A stretch of 17,433 nucleotides of DNA from Verrucomicrobiota bacterium (GCA_023433275.1 JAEZDN010000015.1:1-17433), one strand, 5' to 3'; shown: positions 7,652 through 15,036, numbered from the stretch's first letter. A program made the numbers and translations. The notes: generated by a model not told the origin, from the sequence alone.

Positions 7652-8040
7652 AAACCCGGATCCTCCTCTCCTTCCTTTTCCTGGTCCCGTTCCTCCGCGC
7701 GTCCGAAAAAAGCGACCACTGCGGCTGCGATTGTTGCCAGGGCGCGAAGACCTGCTGCTGCGCGCCCAAGCCTGCCGCCACTGAGCCTCCAGCCCAAGCC
7801 GCTCAGCCCAAATCCCATCCCCTCAAGGGCGTGATCATGGGCGTCATGACCGAGAAGACCGCGCTGCTCGTGAAGCACGAGGAGGTCCCCGGCGTCATGC
7901 GCGCCATGACGATGATGTTCAAGGTCGAGCCCGCCGTCCTGGAAAAAGTGAAGCGCGGCGACGCCATCACCGGCCTCATGTCCCGCCGCGCCGACGGTTG
8001 GTGGCTGCACGACGTCCAGGTCACCGAGCCGGCCAAGTAA
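7648..8040 (+). CDS. CusF-like periplasmic copper-binding protein with Cys-rich N-terminus
   Basis: A 130-residue secreted protein. A signal peptide (about residues 1-18) is followed by a Cys-rich stretch (His24, Cys25, 27, 29, 30, 36, 37, 38), a Pro/Ala linker, and a CusF-type small beta-barrel (about 58-126). The signature VPGVMRAMTMMFKV matches the family's metal site. Aligned with E. coli CusF from memory, His77, Met87 and Met89 match His36, Met47 and Met49, while Met84 replaces the cation-pi Trp44. This suggests a Cu(I) or Ag(I) site made of His and Met. CusF proteins carry monovalent copper in the periplasm to efflux pumps; no pump is visible here, so this one may serve the neighbouring receptor and PepSY protein. 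The ATG overlaps the upstream stop. Confidence 0.87.
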   Translation: MKTRILLSFLFLVPFLRASEKSDHCGCDCCQGAKTCCCAPKPAATEPPAQAAQPKSHPLKGVIMGVMTEKTALLVKHEEVPGVMRAMTMMFKVEPAVLEKVKRGDAITGLMSRRADGWWLHDVQVTEPAK

Positions 8041-8228
8041 GCCAGTCCGCTCGCCTCCCCCTGCCGGGGACACCACCATCACCTTCTCGATCGCGGGGCA
8101 CCACCGCCGCATTTCCATCCCGCATCCCCATGCACCAGTAACCTAATAGGGTACTCGGGCATGCTGGCGTCCGCAAAACCGGGCGGTCGCTTTGCCGTTA
8201 CCCGTTTTCTGGTTTCGTTTTCGGCCCT

Positions 8229-8777
8229 ATGGCCCGCCTGTTCACCGCTTTGGTTCCACCTGCACTGGTCCGCGACGAGTTGGCGGCGCTGGCCGAACCG
8301 CTGGCCGGCCTGCGCTGGGTGCCGGCGGAAAACATCCATCTCACCCTGCGCTTCATGGGCGATGTCGATGACGCCCGGGAGGAACGATTCATCGAGGCGC
8401 TCGCCCGCGTCCGCGTGGAACCGTTCATCCTTCCCGTCGGCGGCGTCGGCCTCTTCCCCACGCGCGGGCTCGCCAAGGTGCTGTGGGCCGGCGTGGGCAA
8501 CGGACACACGCGGCTCTACCAACTGCGCAAACAAGTCGACGAGGCGCTGCTTTCCGTCGAGCCCGGCCTCGCAATGCCTGGATTTCATCCCCACTTCACC
8601 GTCGGGCGGATCAGCGAACACGCCGAGACGAAGAAGCTCACGCAGTACCTGGAACGGCATGAAGATTTCGAGGGCCCACCTTTCCGCGTGGATGAATTTT
8701 GCCTCGTCGCCAGCGAACACCAACCCGGGCTTCCACCGGCCTACCGCATCGTGAGGCAGTTCACCCTGCAGGCCTGA
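8229..8777 (+). CDS. thpR: RNA 2',3'-cyclic phosphodiesterase (2H family)
   Basis: A 182-residue cytoplasmic enzyme of the 2H phosphoesterase superfamily (ThpR, formerly LigT). The family hydrolyses 2',3'-cyclic phosphate ends on RNA, and E. coli LigT/ThpR joins tRNA halves in vitro. Both catalytic HxT motifs are present and properly spaced: His37-Leu-Thr39 in ENIHLTLRFMGD and His122-Phe-Thr124 in HPHFTVGR. The N-terminal MARLFTALVPP and the late LVASEHQPG strand are also typical. Length matches the family. The ATG at 8229 fits the family N-terminus. It stands 188 bases after the CusF-like gene, with no clear operon link. Its stop codon lies inside the first of two 45-bp direct repeats (8774-8818). 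Confidence 0.95.
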   Translation: MARLFTALVPPALVRDELAALAEPLAGLRWVPAENIHLTLRFMGDVDDAREERFIEALARVRVEPFILPVGGVGLFPTRGLAKVLWAGVGNGHTRLYQLRKQVDEALLSVEPGLAMPGFHPHFTVGRISEHAETKKLTQYLERHEDFEGPPFRVDEFCLVASEHQPGLPPAYRIVRQFTLQA

Positions 8778-8818
8778 GCAATAACCCGCACGATGGGCAT
8801 ATGAAATCCCAACCTCAG
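8774..8818 (+). repeat. 45-bp direct repeat, left copy
   Basis: Begins CTGAG, ends CCCAACCTCAG, and matches 8962-9006 over the same length with a few substitutions and one compensated indel. It overlaps the stop codon of thpR. The two copies flank the composite repeat at 8816-8964. Confidence 0.65.
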
Positions 8819-8964
8819 CCGGAATCATGCAGATGATGAAGGGGCGCGGCTAGATCGCGCCCGTTTCTTGCTACGGAAACAAGGGCGTGGACGAGCCACG
8901 CCCCTACAACGGAATAGTTCGACTGCGTGCACGGGGCAGTTCCGCTCCTGCATAGTTCCGGCTG
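8816..8964 (+). repeat. Composite REPIN/MITE-like repeat, copy 2
   Basis: This 149-base unit is bounded by imperfect 17-bp terminal inverted repeats (8816-8832, CAGCCGGAATCATGCAG; 8948-8964, reverse complement CAGCCGGAACTATGCAG; 15 of 17 match). Inside are two hairpins facing each other. The left has arms GGGCGCG and CGCGCCC at 8842-8862. The right has perfect arms GGGCGTGG and CCACGCCC at 8883-8903, and a minus-strand GTAG head at 8904-8907. This is the best preserved copy in the window. There is no open reading frame of its own. Confidence 0.68.
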
Positions 8965-9006
8965 AGTAATCACCCCGCACAAGGGGCATCTGAATCCCAA
9001 CCTCAG
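8962..9006 (+). repeat. 45-bp direct repeat, right copy
   Basis: Second copy of the repeat at 8774-8818. It contains a small hairpin (CCCC, GCACAA, GGGG) and ends in CCCAACCTCAG. At 45 bases it is too long for an ordinary target-site duplication. Confidence 0.65.
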
Positions 9007-9157
9007 ACCCGCGCGACGCTCTGCATCCTTTGAATTCTTGGATTCGATTTCAGATGCCCGGTCTCACGATTCCAGGTTTCAGCGACGTCAGGTCGTTCCT
9101 GTTTCCCGACCCAAAGAAAGGCGTGCGATCCGCCGCGGGATTCGCTTGCTTCCGCCG

Positions 9158-10375
9158 GTGCCCGCCCGCCCGTCGCTGACTGAAATCTTTCTCGTCTCGT
9201 TGCGCCTCGGGTGCACGTCCTTCGGAGGCCCGGTCGCCCACCTCGCTTTCTTCCGCGAGGAATTTGTCGCCCGGCGCCGCTGGCTGGATGACGCGCATTA
9301 CGCGGATCTCGTGGCGCTGTGCCAGTTCCTGCCCGGGCCGGCCAGCAGCCAGGCGTGCTTCGGTGTCGGCTTTCTCCAACGCGGTCTCCCTGGCGGTGTC
9401 CTCGCCTCGCTCGGGTTCACGCTCCCGTCCGCGGTGCTGATGATCGGTTTTGCCCTGGGCCTTGCCCGCGCGGGCGATTTCTCCAGCGCCGGCTGGCTGC
9501 ACGGTTTGAAGGCCGCCTCCGTCGCGGTGGTGGCCCAGGCCGTCTGGTTGATGTGGCGCAACCTCAGTCCCGACCTCCCCCGCTCGGCCGTCGCCGCTGG
9601 TGCCGCCTGCTTGCTGCTGCGATGGCCGGAAACCGGCAGCCAGATCGCCGTGATCGCGGCCGGGGCCCTGATCGGTTGGCGCCTGTTGCGGCCGGCCGAG
9701 TCGCCTGTGTCGGGCATCGCCGCCCCCTCTCATTCGACCAATCCGAAGCATTCGCCGGCCACAGCTCGTTCCGTCGCTGGGATCGCCTGTCTGCTGCTGT
9801 TCACGATCCTGCTCATCTCGCTGCCCTGGCTGGCGCACGCCGGATCGTCTCCCGCGCTCGACCTGTTCGATCGGTTTTACCGGGCGGGGTCGCTGGTTTT
9901 CGGCGGCGGGCACGTCGTGCTTCCGCTGCTCGAGCGCGAGGTCGTGGCGCCCGGCTGGGTGTCGCCTGATCAGTTCCTCGCGGGCTACGGCGCCGCCCAG
10001 GCCATGCCCGGTCCGCTCTTCAGTTTCGCCGGTTACCTCGGCGCCGCGACGACTCATGGCGGCGGTGGCATCGGCGGCGGCATCCTCGCCCTCGTGGCCA
10101 TCTTCCTGCCGGCATTCCTCCTCGTGGGCGGCGCGCTCCCCTACTGGCAGCGCCTGCGCACGCGCCCGGGCGCGCAAGCCGCGATGCGCGGCGCCAACGC
10201 GGCAGTCGTGGGCGTGCTTTTCGCCGCGCTGATTCATCCGGTCGGCACCCTGGGGCTGGTGAATTTGCGCAGCGCCGCCATGGCCGCTGGGGCTCTTTTT
10301 CTCCTGCAGCTCGCCCGTCTTCCCGCTTGGAGCGTCGTGGCTCTGGCCGCGCTGGCGGGCGCGATGATTTTGTAA
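9158..10375 (+). CDS. chrA: Chromate transporter, long-chain ChrA type
   Basis: A 405-residue membrane protein of the CHR family, built from two homologous halves of several helices each. The N-half shows RLGCTSFGGPVAHLAFF (from about residue 16) and QFLPGPASSQ (56-65). The C-half repeats these as GSLVFGGGHVVLPLLEREVV and GAAQAMPGPLFSFAGYLGAA. ChrA proteins export chromate in resistant bacteria; many chromosomal homologues have untested substrates, possibly sulfate-like anions. I chose the GTG at 9158 because the product then starts right at the conserved PSLTEIFLVSLRLG. A TTG at 9038 would add 40 Arg/Ser-rich residues unlike the family, and a TTG at 9146 is also in frame. No chrB-type regulator is visible. 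The next gene follows after 87 bases. Confidence 0.92.
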   Translation: MPARPSLTEIFLVSLRLGCTSFGGPVAHLAFFREEFVARRRWLDDAHYADLVALCQFLPGPASSQACFGVGFLQRGLPGGVLASLGFTLPSAVLMIGFALGLARAGDFSSAGWLHGLKAASVAVVAQAVWLMWRNLSPDLPRSAVAAGAACLLLRWPETGSQIAVIAAGALIGWRLLRPAESPVSGIAAPSHSTNPKHSPATARSVAGIACLLLFTILLISLPWLAHAGSSPALDLFDRFYRAGSLVFGGGHVVLPLLEREVVAPGWVSPDQFLAGYGAAQAMPGPLFSFAGYLGAATTHGGGGIGGGILALVAIFLPAFLLVGGALPYWQRLRTRPGAQAAMRGANAAVVGVLFAALIHPVGTLGLVNLRSAAMAAGALFLLQLARLPAWSVVALAALAGAMIL

Positions 10376-10428
10376 CGTCACGGGCTCAGGCGACCTGCCC
10401 GGCGTAAGACGCTCCTTGAGCTTGGCAC

Positions 10429-10444
10429 GGGCGTGGCGACGCCC
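10429..10444 (+). terminator. Possible hairpin terminator after chrA
   Basis: A 6-bp stem GGGCGT / ACGCCC with a 4-base loop is followed by TTTGTT. It lies 53 bases after the chrA stop and 18 bases before the next ATG. The T-run is weak; it could instead affect translation of the downstream gene. Confidence 0.3.
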
Positions 10445-10462
10445 TTTGTTCAACGCGCACCC

Positions 10463-11884
10463 ATGTCCGAGCCGACTGCCCCCGCACCCAGCCTCCTGAT
10501 CGCCGTCACCGGCGGACCGGGTGCGAGCAAGACCACGGTGCTTGCCGAGCTCGCCGCCGGCCAGCTGGCGCGCGGCCAGCGCGTCGAGGGCATCCTGGCG
10601 CTGGCCGGGAAACGGACCGCTCGCGGCCGGGGCGCCGAGGAATATTGGCTCCGGCTGATCGGTACGGACCAGGAGCTCAGCTGGGCGGTGCGCGACGAGT
10701 CGCTGATTCCCCCGTATTATTTCGAGCCCGAGACCGAGCGGAAACTCGAGGCTTGGGCCGAACGCATCCGCGGCCTGCCGCCCACGCCCCTCCTGATCCT
10801 CGACGAGTTCGGCAAACTCGAGCTCGCCGGCCGCGGCCTTCTCCCGGTGTGGAAGCGCCTCGCCGACGCGCGCCCGCAGATCGTCGTGATCGCCGTGCGC
10901 GCGGAATTGGCCGACCGCATCGAACCGTTGCTCGCCCGGAAATTCGACCTTCGCATCGCGGCGGATTCCCCCGATGCGCTGGACCGGCTGTTGCGCATCA
11001 CCGAGGACTTCGGCGAGTGGACGCGCATCGGCCTGATCGGCGGCGCGGCCGGTGGCATGGAAATGTCCGTGGGCTCGATGCTCCATGCGGCCAAGATTCC
11101 CGGCCGCGGCCTGGCCATGTGCAGCCTCCAGGGGGCGATGATGACGTTCGCCGGCTTCGGCCTGTCGCAGCCGGGCCGCGTGATCTGGGTGCCGTTCATT
11201 TCCGCGGGGCTCAAGGCCCTCTCGCCGGCAGGCAGCCGCGTCCGCCCCATGATCGCCATCTGCGCGCAGGGACTGCTCTACGGCACCACCATCCAACTCG
11301 TCGGATGGAACGCATTCGGCGTCGCGCTCGGCGGGGCGCTCATCGGCGCCTGGTCCGCCCTGCAGGGCATTCTCCTGCAATACCTCTTCATGGGCGAGGA
11401 ACTGATCCGCGCCTACGACTCCACGGTCCTCTGGCTGGCCGACCGCTGGCACGTGACGGCGCCCAGCCTGCCCGCGCTGATGGGGGCCTGGGCCCTGTTC
11501 TGTGCCGCGATCGCCGGCGGCGTCGCCGTCGCGGCCTGGAAACTCCGCGCTCCGCCCGCCGCGCTTCGTCGGATCATCGAGCGCGAAAAGGCGGGAGCCG
11601 TCAGCGGCCCCGTCGGTCGCACCGGACGCTGGCGCGAATTTACCCACTGGCAGTTCTGGCTGCCGCTCCTCCTGGTCAGCTCCGTCCTGCTCGCGGCCGG
11701 ACGTCCCTGGGAAAGCGTGGTCTGGCTCGCCGTGCGGTTTGTGGCCGTCGCCTTCGTGCTGATGACGCTTGTTTCGCTCGTCCGCCCGGCGCGCTGGGCG
11801 GAACACCTGCGCCGGCTCGGCTGGTGGGGCCCGGCGCTCGCGTTGGGCGGCGCCCTCGGCCGCCGCGAAAAGCCGGGGAAATAA
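10463..11884 (+). CDS. THEP1-like P-loop NTPase fused to a multi-pass membrane domain
   Basis: A 473-residue two-part protein. Residues about 10-170 resemble nucleoside-triphosphatases of the THEP1/NTPase_1 type. They have a P-loop VTGGPGASKTT (17-24, with Ser where Gly normally precedes the Lys), a Walker B strand LLILDEFGKLEL (about 110-121), and then a VVIAVRAE strand. From about residue 179 the protein becomes hydrophobic, with roughly 5-7 membrane helices: IGLIGGAAGGMEMSVGSML, a GLAMCSLQGAMMTFAGFG helix, the loop ISAGLKALSPAGSRVRPM, two long helices near 258-300, one at 328-350, and two near the C-terminus. I do not recognise the membrane domain; the Gly-rich helices and LSP-GS loop loosely recall small-molecule transporter subunits of the ECF type. 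The ATG at 10463 gives a natural NTPase start; GTG at 10433 is an alternative. It lies downstream of chrA on the same strand and converges on the DUF481 genes. Confidence 0.72.
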   Translation: MSEPTAPAPSLLIAVTGGPGASKTTVLAELAAGQLARGQRVEGILALAGKRTARGRGAEEYWLRLIGTDQELSWAVRDESLIPPYYFEPETERKLEAWAERIRGLPPTPLLILDEFGKLELAGRGLLPVWKRLADARPQIVVIAVRAELADRIEPLLARKFDLRIAADSPDALDRLLRITEDFGEWTRIGLIGGAAGGMEMSVGSMLHAAKIPGRGLAMCSLQGAMMTFAGFGLSQPGRVIWVPFISAGLKALSPAGSRVRPMIAICAQGLLYGTTIQLVGWNAFGVALGGALIGAWSALQGILLQYLFMGEELIRAYDSTVLWLADRWHVTAPSLPALMGAWALFCAAIAGGVAVAAWKLRAPPAALRRIIEREKAGAVSGPVGRTGRWREFTHWQFWLPLLLVSSVLLAAGRPWESVVWLAVRFVAVAFVLMTLVSLVRPARWAEHLRRLGWWGPALALGGALGRREKPGK

Positions 11885-11902
11885 CCGGTCTCAATCCCGC
11901 AG

Positions 11903-11925
11903 ACGGGCCGGCCGCTCGCGCCCGT
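11903..11925. terminator. Possible terminator between convergent genes
   Basis: A 6-bp stem (ACGGGC / GCCCGT) with an 11-base loop sits in the 60-base gap between the convergent NTPase-fusion and DUF481 genes. On the plus strand it is followed by TTGAAAAA rather than a T-run; on the minus strand it is preceded by TTTTTCAA. Position supports the call more than structure does. Confidence 0.3.
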
Positions 11926-11944
11926 TGAAAAACCATCCCCTGGC

Positions 11945-12988
11945 CTACCGCCAGCTGAGGATGAGGCTCGTCAAATAGGTGGTGTCGAGATTGTCCGTGT
12001 TGGATTGGGGCCGGCTCAGGTACTCGTTGGTCATGCTCACCTTCAACTTCCAGAGCGACGCCGCCAGCGGAACCTCCAGTCCCGCCTCGTGCCGCAGGCG
12101 GTAGTTCGAAAATTCCTCGAAGGCCGGCGTGTAGGTGAACGTGCTGTTCAACTTCGCCTTGGGCAGCGTGTAGGTGCTCAGGACGGCGAGGTCCAAACCG
12201 GGGGAGGTGAAGTCCGGGTTCACCGCATACTGCTCATGCAGGTAGCTGGCGCCGAACCGGAATTGGAGATCGAGCGGGCCCTTGCGCACGAGCTTGCGCG
12301 TGAAACCAAACGCCGTGTTGGAGCGGAGGTCGATCGAACGGATTTCATCCCGCTCCAACGAGGTGCGGACGTACCAGCCGTGATCGGGCGAGAAGAACGA
12401 CGAATAGTCCACCCCGGCAAAGTCCCGGTCCGCGGTCGTCACCCCGCGATCCTGCGCGCGATCCGCCTGCAACGCCAGGATCAGGCGGTCGTGGGCGCTC
12501 GCCAGGGTCGCCTTCATCCCAAAGGTGGCATTCAGTTTTTCCCTCACACCCGTGCGACCCGAGGCGGACACCGACGCCTCATACGACCATTTGCGACGGG
12601 CCTTTTCCGCGACCTCCCGCGCGAGGCGGGCCGCCGGGCTTTCCGCGCCGTCGCGCCAGCCCGCCGCGATCTCACCGGGCGTGACCGTCACCGGCCCGTC
12701 CGCCGCTTCCACGCGAATGCCGGCCTCGCCGCCGCTCACGCGTCCGCTGAGAGTCGTGCCATCGGCCAGGCTCAGGTTCACCGCTTCCTCGGTCACCACC
12801 GTCTTCACCTGCGCCTGCGCAATGGAGATGGTGCCGGCAAACAGGGTGTCCACGCGAAGCTTCCCGCCCTCGATCGTCTTCAGCTTTCCATTCACCACCG
12901 ACCCGTCCACCAGCTCGATCCGATCGGCGAACATCATGACCGGGAGCAACAGGCAGACAGCAAGGGCGGGCAGTTGGAAAATCTTCAT
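11945..12988 (-). CDS. DUF481-family outer-membrane protein, paralogue A
   Basis: A 347-residue protein related to DUF481/YdiY-type outer-membrane proteins. The ATG at 12988 starts a signal peptide, MKIFQLPALAVCLLLPVMMFA, with likely cleavage before DRIELVDGS; a TTG four codons upstream is less likely. Residues about 22-100 form a small beta module with two DG(S/T) turns (DGSVVNGKL and DGTTLSGRV). A short basic helical linker (AARLAREVAEKARRKWSYE) follows. From about 137 on, amphipathic strands form a predicted barrel ending in YLTSLILSWR. Motifs such as FAGVDYSSFFSPDHGWYVRTSLERDEI and DLRSNTAFGFTRKL are shared almost word for word with the gene upstream on the same strand, so the two arose by tandem duplication. 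Its function is unknown; E. coli relatives are described as stress- or salt-induced. Confidence 0.87.
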   Translation of the reverse strand: MKIFQLPALAVCLLLPVMMFADRIELVDGSVVNGKLKTIEGGKLRVDTLFAGTISIAQAQVKTVVTEEAVNLSLADGTTLSGRVSGGEAGIRVEAADGPVTVTPGEIAAGWRDGAESPAARLAREVAEKARRKWSYEASVSASGRTGVREKLNATFGMKATLASAHDRLILALQADRAQDRGVTTADRDFAGVDYSSFFSPDHGWYVRTSLERDEIRSIDLRSNTAFGFTRKLVRKGPLDLQFRFGASYLHEQYAVNPDFTSPGLDLAVLSTYTLPKAKLNSTFTYTPAFEEFSNYRLRHEAGLEVPLAASLWKLKVSMTNEYLSRPQSNTDNLDTTYLTSLILSWR

Positions 12989-13133
12989 GGAGACAGCCAA
13001 CGAAAATACCCATCAAGGGCATATCAACCCGAATCCTTGCCCGGCCGCCGGGCGGACGGTCCGATTATTTCCGTGAACACCTCGGAACGCCGCCGCCCTC
13101 GGAAATTCCCCCACGTGCGACTGCGTTTTCTGC

Positions 13134-13163
13134 TCTCCCGCGCGCCGCGCGCGGCGCGGGAGA
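13134..13163. terminator. Strong GC-rich hairpin between the DUF481 paralogues
   Basis: A perfect 10-bp stem (TCTCCCGCGC at 13134-13143 and GCGCGGGAGA at 13154-13163) encloses a 10-base GC loop, 25 bases beyond the stop of the upstream minus-strand gene. No T-run follows on the minus strand, so it may be an RNA-stabilising structure or an atypical terminator. Confidence 0.45.
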
Positions 13164-13187
13164 AATTTCCCGCGCCGGCTCCGCCCC

Positions 13188-14240
13188 TTACTTCCAGTTC
13201 AGGATGAGGCTCGTGAAATAGAGCGTGTCCAGCCGGTCGACGCCGGGCTGCGGCACGCTCGTGTATTCGTTGCTCACGCCGGTCTTGAGTTTCCACAACG
13301 AGGCCGTGATGGGCATCTCGAAGGTGGTCTCGTGATGGATCCGGTAATTCCCGAAATCCTCGAACGTCGGCGTGTAGCTCAGTGAGTTGCTCATCTTGCC
13401 GCTCTTGAACTCGTAGGTGTGGAGCAGCGCGACATCGAGGCCGGGCGAGTCGAACTTCGTGCCGTTGGCGTAGGTTTCGTAGAGATAGCTCAGACCGAAG
13501 CGGAGCTCCAGGTCCTGGATGTCGTTCTTGATCAGCTTGCGGCCCACACCAAACGCGGTGGAGGAACGCAGGTCGATGGCCTTGATCGCGTCCTTCTCCA
13601 CCGAGGTCCGCGCGTACCAGACGTTGTTCGCCGAGAAAAACGCGGAATAGTCGACGCCCGCGAACTGGCGGTTGGCGGTCTCGACGCCATTGTCCTCGGC
13701 CTGCTCGGCTTGGAGCACGAAAACCAGTTTGTCCTGCGCGCTCTCGAGCGTCGCCTTCAGCGAAACCGCACCCGCAAATTTCTCCGCGCCACCCGTCCGG
13801 CCGTTGATGGCCACGGCGGCCTCGTAGGCCCAGTTGCGCGCGGCCTTGGCGAGGGCTTCCTTCTGCGCGCGGACCGTGGGGCTGTCCGCGCCGGCCCGCC
13901 AGATCGCGGTGATGTTGGCCGGCGAGGCGGTCATCTGGCCCTCCGTCGCGGCAACCTGGATGCCGCCATCCGTGGCCCGGACCTGACCGAGCGCCACGCT
14001 GCCGGCCGCCAGCTGCACATGCACCGCCTCATCGGTCGAGAACCGCACCACCTTTTCCTGCGCGAGCACGATCGTGCCCGCAAAGTCCGTCTCCACCTTG
14101 AAGAGGCCATCCTCCACGGAGACCAGTTTGCCCTGAATGACGGAGCCGTTGCTCATCTCGAAGCGATCGGCGGAAGCCGTGCCCGCGAGAAAACCGCAGG
14201 CCAGGACAGCTATGACTTTTCTGAATGGTGATGTATTCAT
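13188..14240 (-). CDS. DUF481-family outer-membrane protein, paralogue B
   Basis: A 350-residue paralogue of the gene at 11945-12988, with the same order of parts. A signal peptide (MNTSPFRKVIAVLACGFLAGTASA, cut before DRFEMSNGS) precedes a beta module (NGSVIQGKL), a helical linker (VRAQKEALAKAARNWAYEA) and a barrel ending FTSLILNWK. Shared landmarks include FAGVDYSAFFSANNVWYARTSVEKDAI, IDLRSSTAFGVGRKL and NEYTSVPQPGVDRLDT. The ATG at 14240 is chosen because it opens directly into the signal peptide; an ATG at 14252 would add four residues, and upstream codons up to 14498 are not convincing coding sequence. The two genes are 199 bases apart on the same strand with a strong hairpin between them, so they may be transcribed separately. 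The opposite-strand oxygenase gene starts 111 bases away, leaving room for divergent promoters. Confidence 0.87.
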   Translation of the reverse strand: MNTSPFRKVIAVLACGFLAGTASADRFEMSNGSVIQGKLVSVEDGLFKVETDFAGTIVLAQEKVVRFSTDEAVHVQLAAGSVALGQVRATDGGIQVAATEGQMTASPANITAIWRAGADSPTVRAQKEALAKAARNWAYEAAVAINGRTGGAEKFAGAVSLKATLESAQDKLVFVLQAEQAEDNGVETANRQFAGVDYSAFFSANNVWYARTSVEKDAIKAIDLRSSTAFGVGRKLIKNDIQDLELRFGLSYLYETYANGTKFDSPGLDVALLHTYEFKSGKMSNSLSYTPTFEDFGNYRIHHETTFEMPITASLWKLKTGVSNEYTSVPQPGVDRLDTLYFTSLILNWK

Positions 14241-14351
14241 GATGACAGACATATATGCAGGATTGGTCGCGTGATTCAACGCGTTTGCCACCCATAGACC
14301 ACGCCCGGGATGGAGGTTGCCGTTTTTCGGACGATTTTGCTGACTGCCGCC

Positions 14352-14969
14352 ATGCCCACGCGCGCCTGGTTCCCCACCTTGATCTATCACGAGCCCCTCC
14401 AAACGGCAGGGGTGGACCGTTTCAACCAGTCGCTGGCCGCCGAATGCCGCAGCCTGCGCGATTACGACACCGCCGGCCGACGCTGGTCCGCCAAGCACTA
14501 CCCGGGTGGCTACACGTCCTACGCGTCACTCAACCAGCTGCACAAATTCTCGTCCACGTTCGCCAGCCTGGAAAGGAAGCTCACCGCCCACGTGCGACGC
14601 TTCGCGGCCCAACTCGACATGGACCTTCGCGGACGTTCGATCGCCATGACCGACTTCTGGGTGAACATCATGCCCGAGCACGCCGCCCACGGGCTGCACC
14701 TGCACCCGCTGGCTTTCATCAGCGGGACCTATTACGTGACGACCCCGCCCGGCTGCCCCGGCCTGAAATTCGAGGACCCACGCCTCAGCCGCTTCATGGC
14801 CGCACCGCCCAAAACGGCCGCAGCCCGCCCCGCCAACCGCCCCCACATCACCTATCCTGCGAAGGCCGGACACGTCCTCCTGTTCGAAAGCTGGCTCCGC
14901 CACGAGGTCGCCGCCAATCGCACGACCGCCGAAAGAATCAGCGTCAGCTTCAATTACAACTGGAGCTGA
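14352..14969 (+). CDS. Putative 2OG-Fe(II) oxygenase (TIGR02466 type)
   Basis: A 205-residue protein resembling the TIGR02466/PF13759 family of putative 2-oxoglutarate- and iron-dependent oxygenases. The opening MPTRAWFPTLIYHEPL fits the family start and supports the ATG at 14352 over an ATG at 14310. The double-stranded beta-helix core shows SIAMTDFWVNIMPEHAAHG, then HLHPLAFISGTYYV. His116 and His118 are candidate iron ligands here, with His174 in WLRHEVAANR as the distal one. Arg185 in ERISVSFNYNW is placed to bind the 2-oxoglutarate carboxylate. Substrates are unknown; distant relatives hydroxylate small molecules or amino-acid side chains. It is divergent from the DUF481 gene and not closely coupled to the downstream SeqA-like gene (260-base gap). 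Confidence 0.85.
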   Translation: MPTRAWFPTLIYHEPLQTAGVDRFNQSLAAECRSLRDYDTAGRRWSAKHYPGGYTSYASLNQLHKFSSTFASLERKLTAHVRRFAAQLDMDLRGRSIAMTDFWVNIMPEHAAHGLHLHPLAFISGTYYVTTPPGCPGLKFEDPRLSRFMAAPPKTAAARPANRPHITYPAKAGHVLLFESWLRHEVAANRTTAERISVSFNYNWS

Positions 14970-15012
14970 GCACGGCAGAAAAATCCGCGCCAACGCCCGG
15001 GCACATTGTGTC

Positions 15013-15036
15013 GAAGCCTGTTTACAGGCGATCCCG
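15013..15036 (+). repeat. GTAGGAG-class REP-like palindrome, copy 4 (degenerate head)
   Basis: GCCTGTTTACAGGC followed by GATCCC (15016-15035) repeats the core of the cluster at 6736-6891. The head is degraded to TCGAA instead of GTAGGAG. It lies 43 bases after the oxygenase stop. Confidence 0.65.

Noticed and set aside
8041..8228. Possible small gene or regulatory RNA between the CusF-like gene and thpR.
   Set aside because: Only two short imperfect direct repeats (near 8065 and 8094) and no convincing frame, promoter or folded RNA motif.
9038..9157. Forty extra N-terminal codons for ChrA from a TTG at 9038.
   Set aside because: The residues are Arg/Ser-rich, unlike any ChrA N-terminus; the GTG at 9158 starts at the conserved region. 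A TTG start cannot be fully excluded.
9050..11806. A 918-codon open frame on the minus strand, opposite chrA and the NTPase fusion.
   Set aside because: It mirrors two genes with clear family motifs on the plus strand; its product is Arg/Gly/Glu/His-rich low complexity without domains. Long antisense frames are expected at this GC content.
12005..13207. A 400-codon plus-strand frame opposite the first DUF481 gene.
   Set aside because: Shadow of a gene with signal peptide and a paralogue next door; the product is Arg-rich and featureless.
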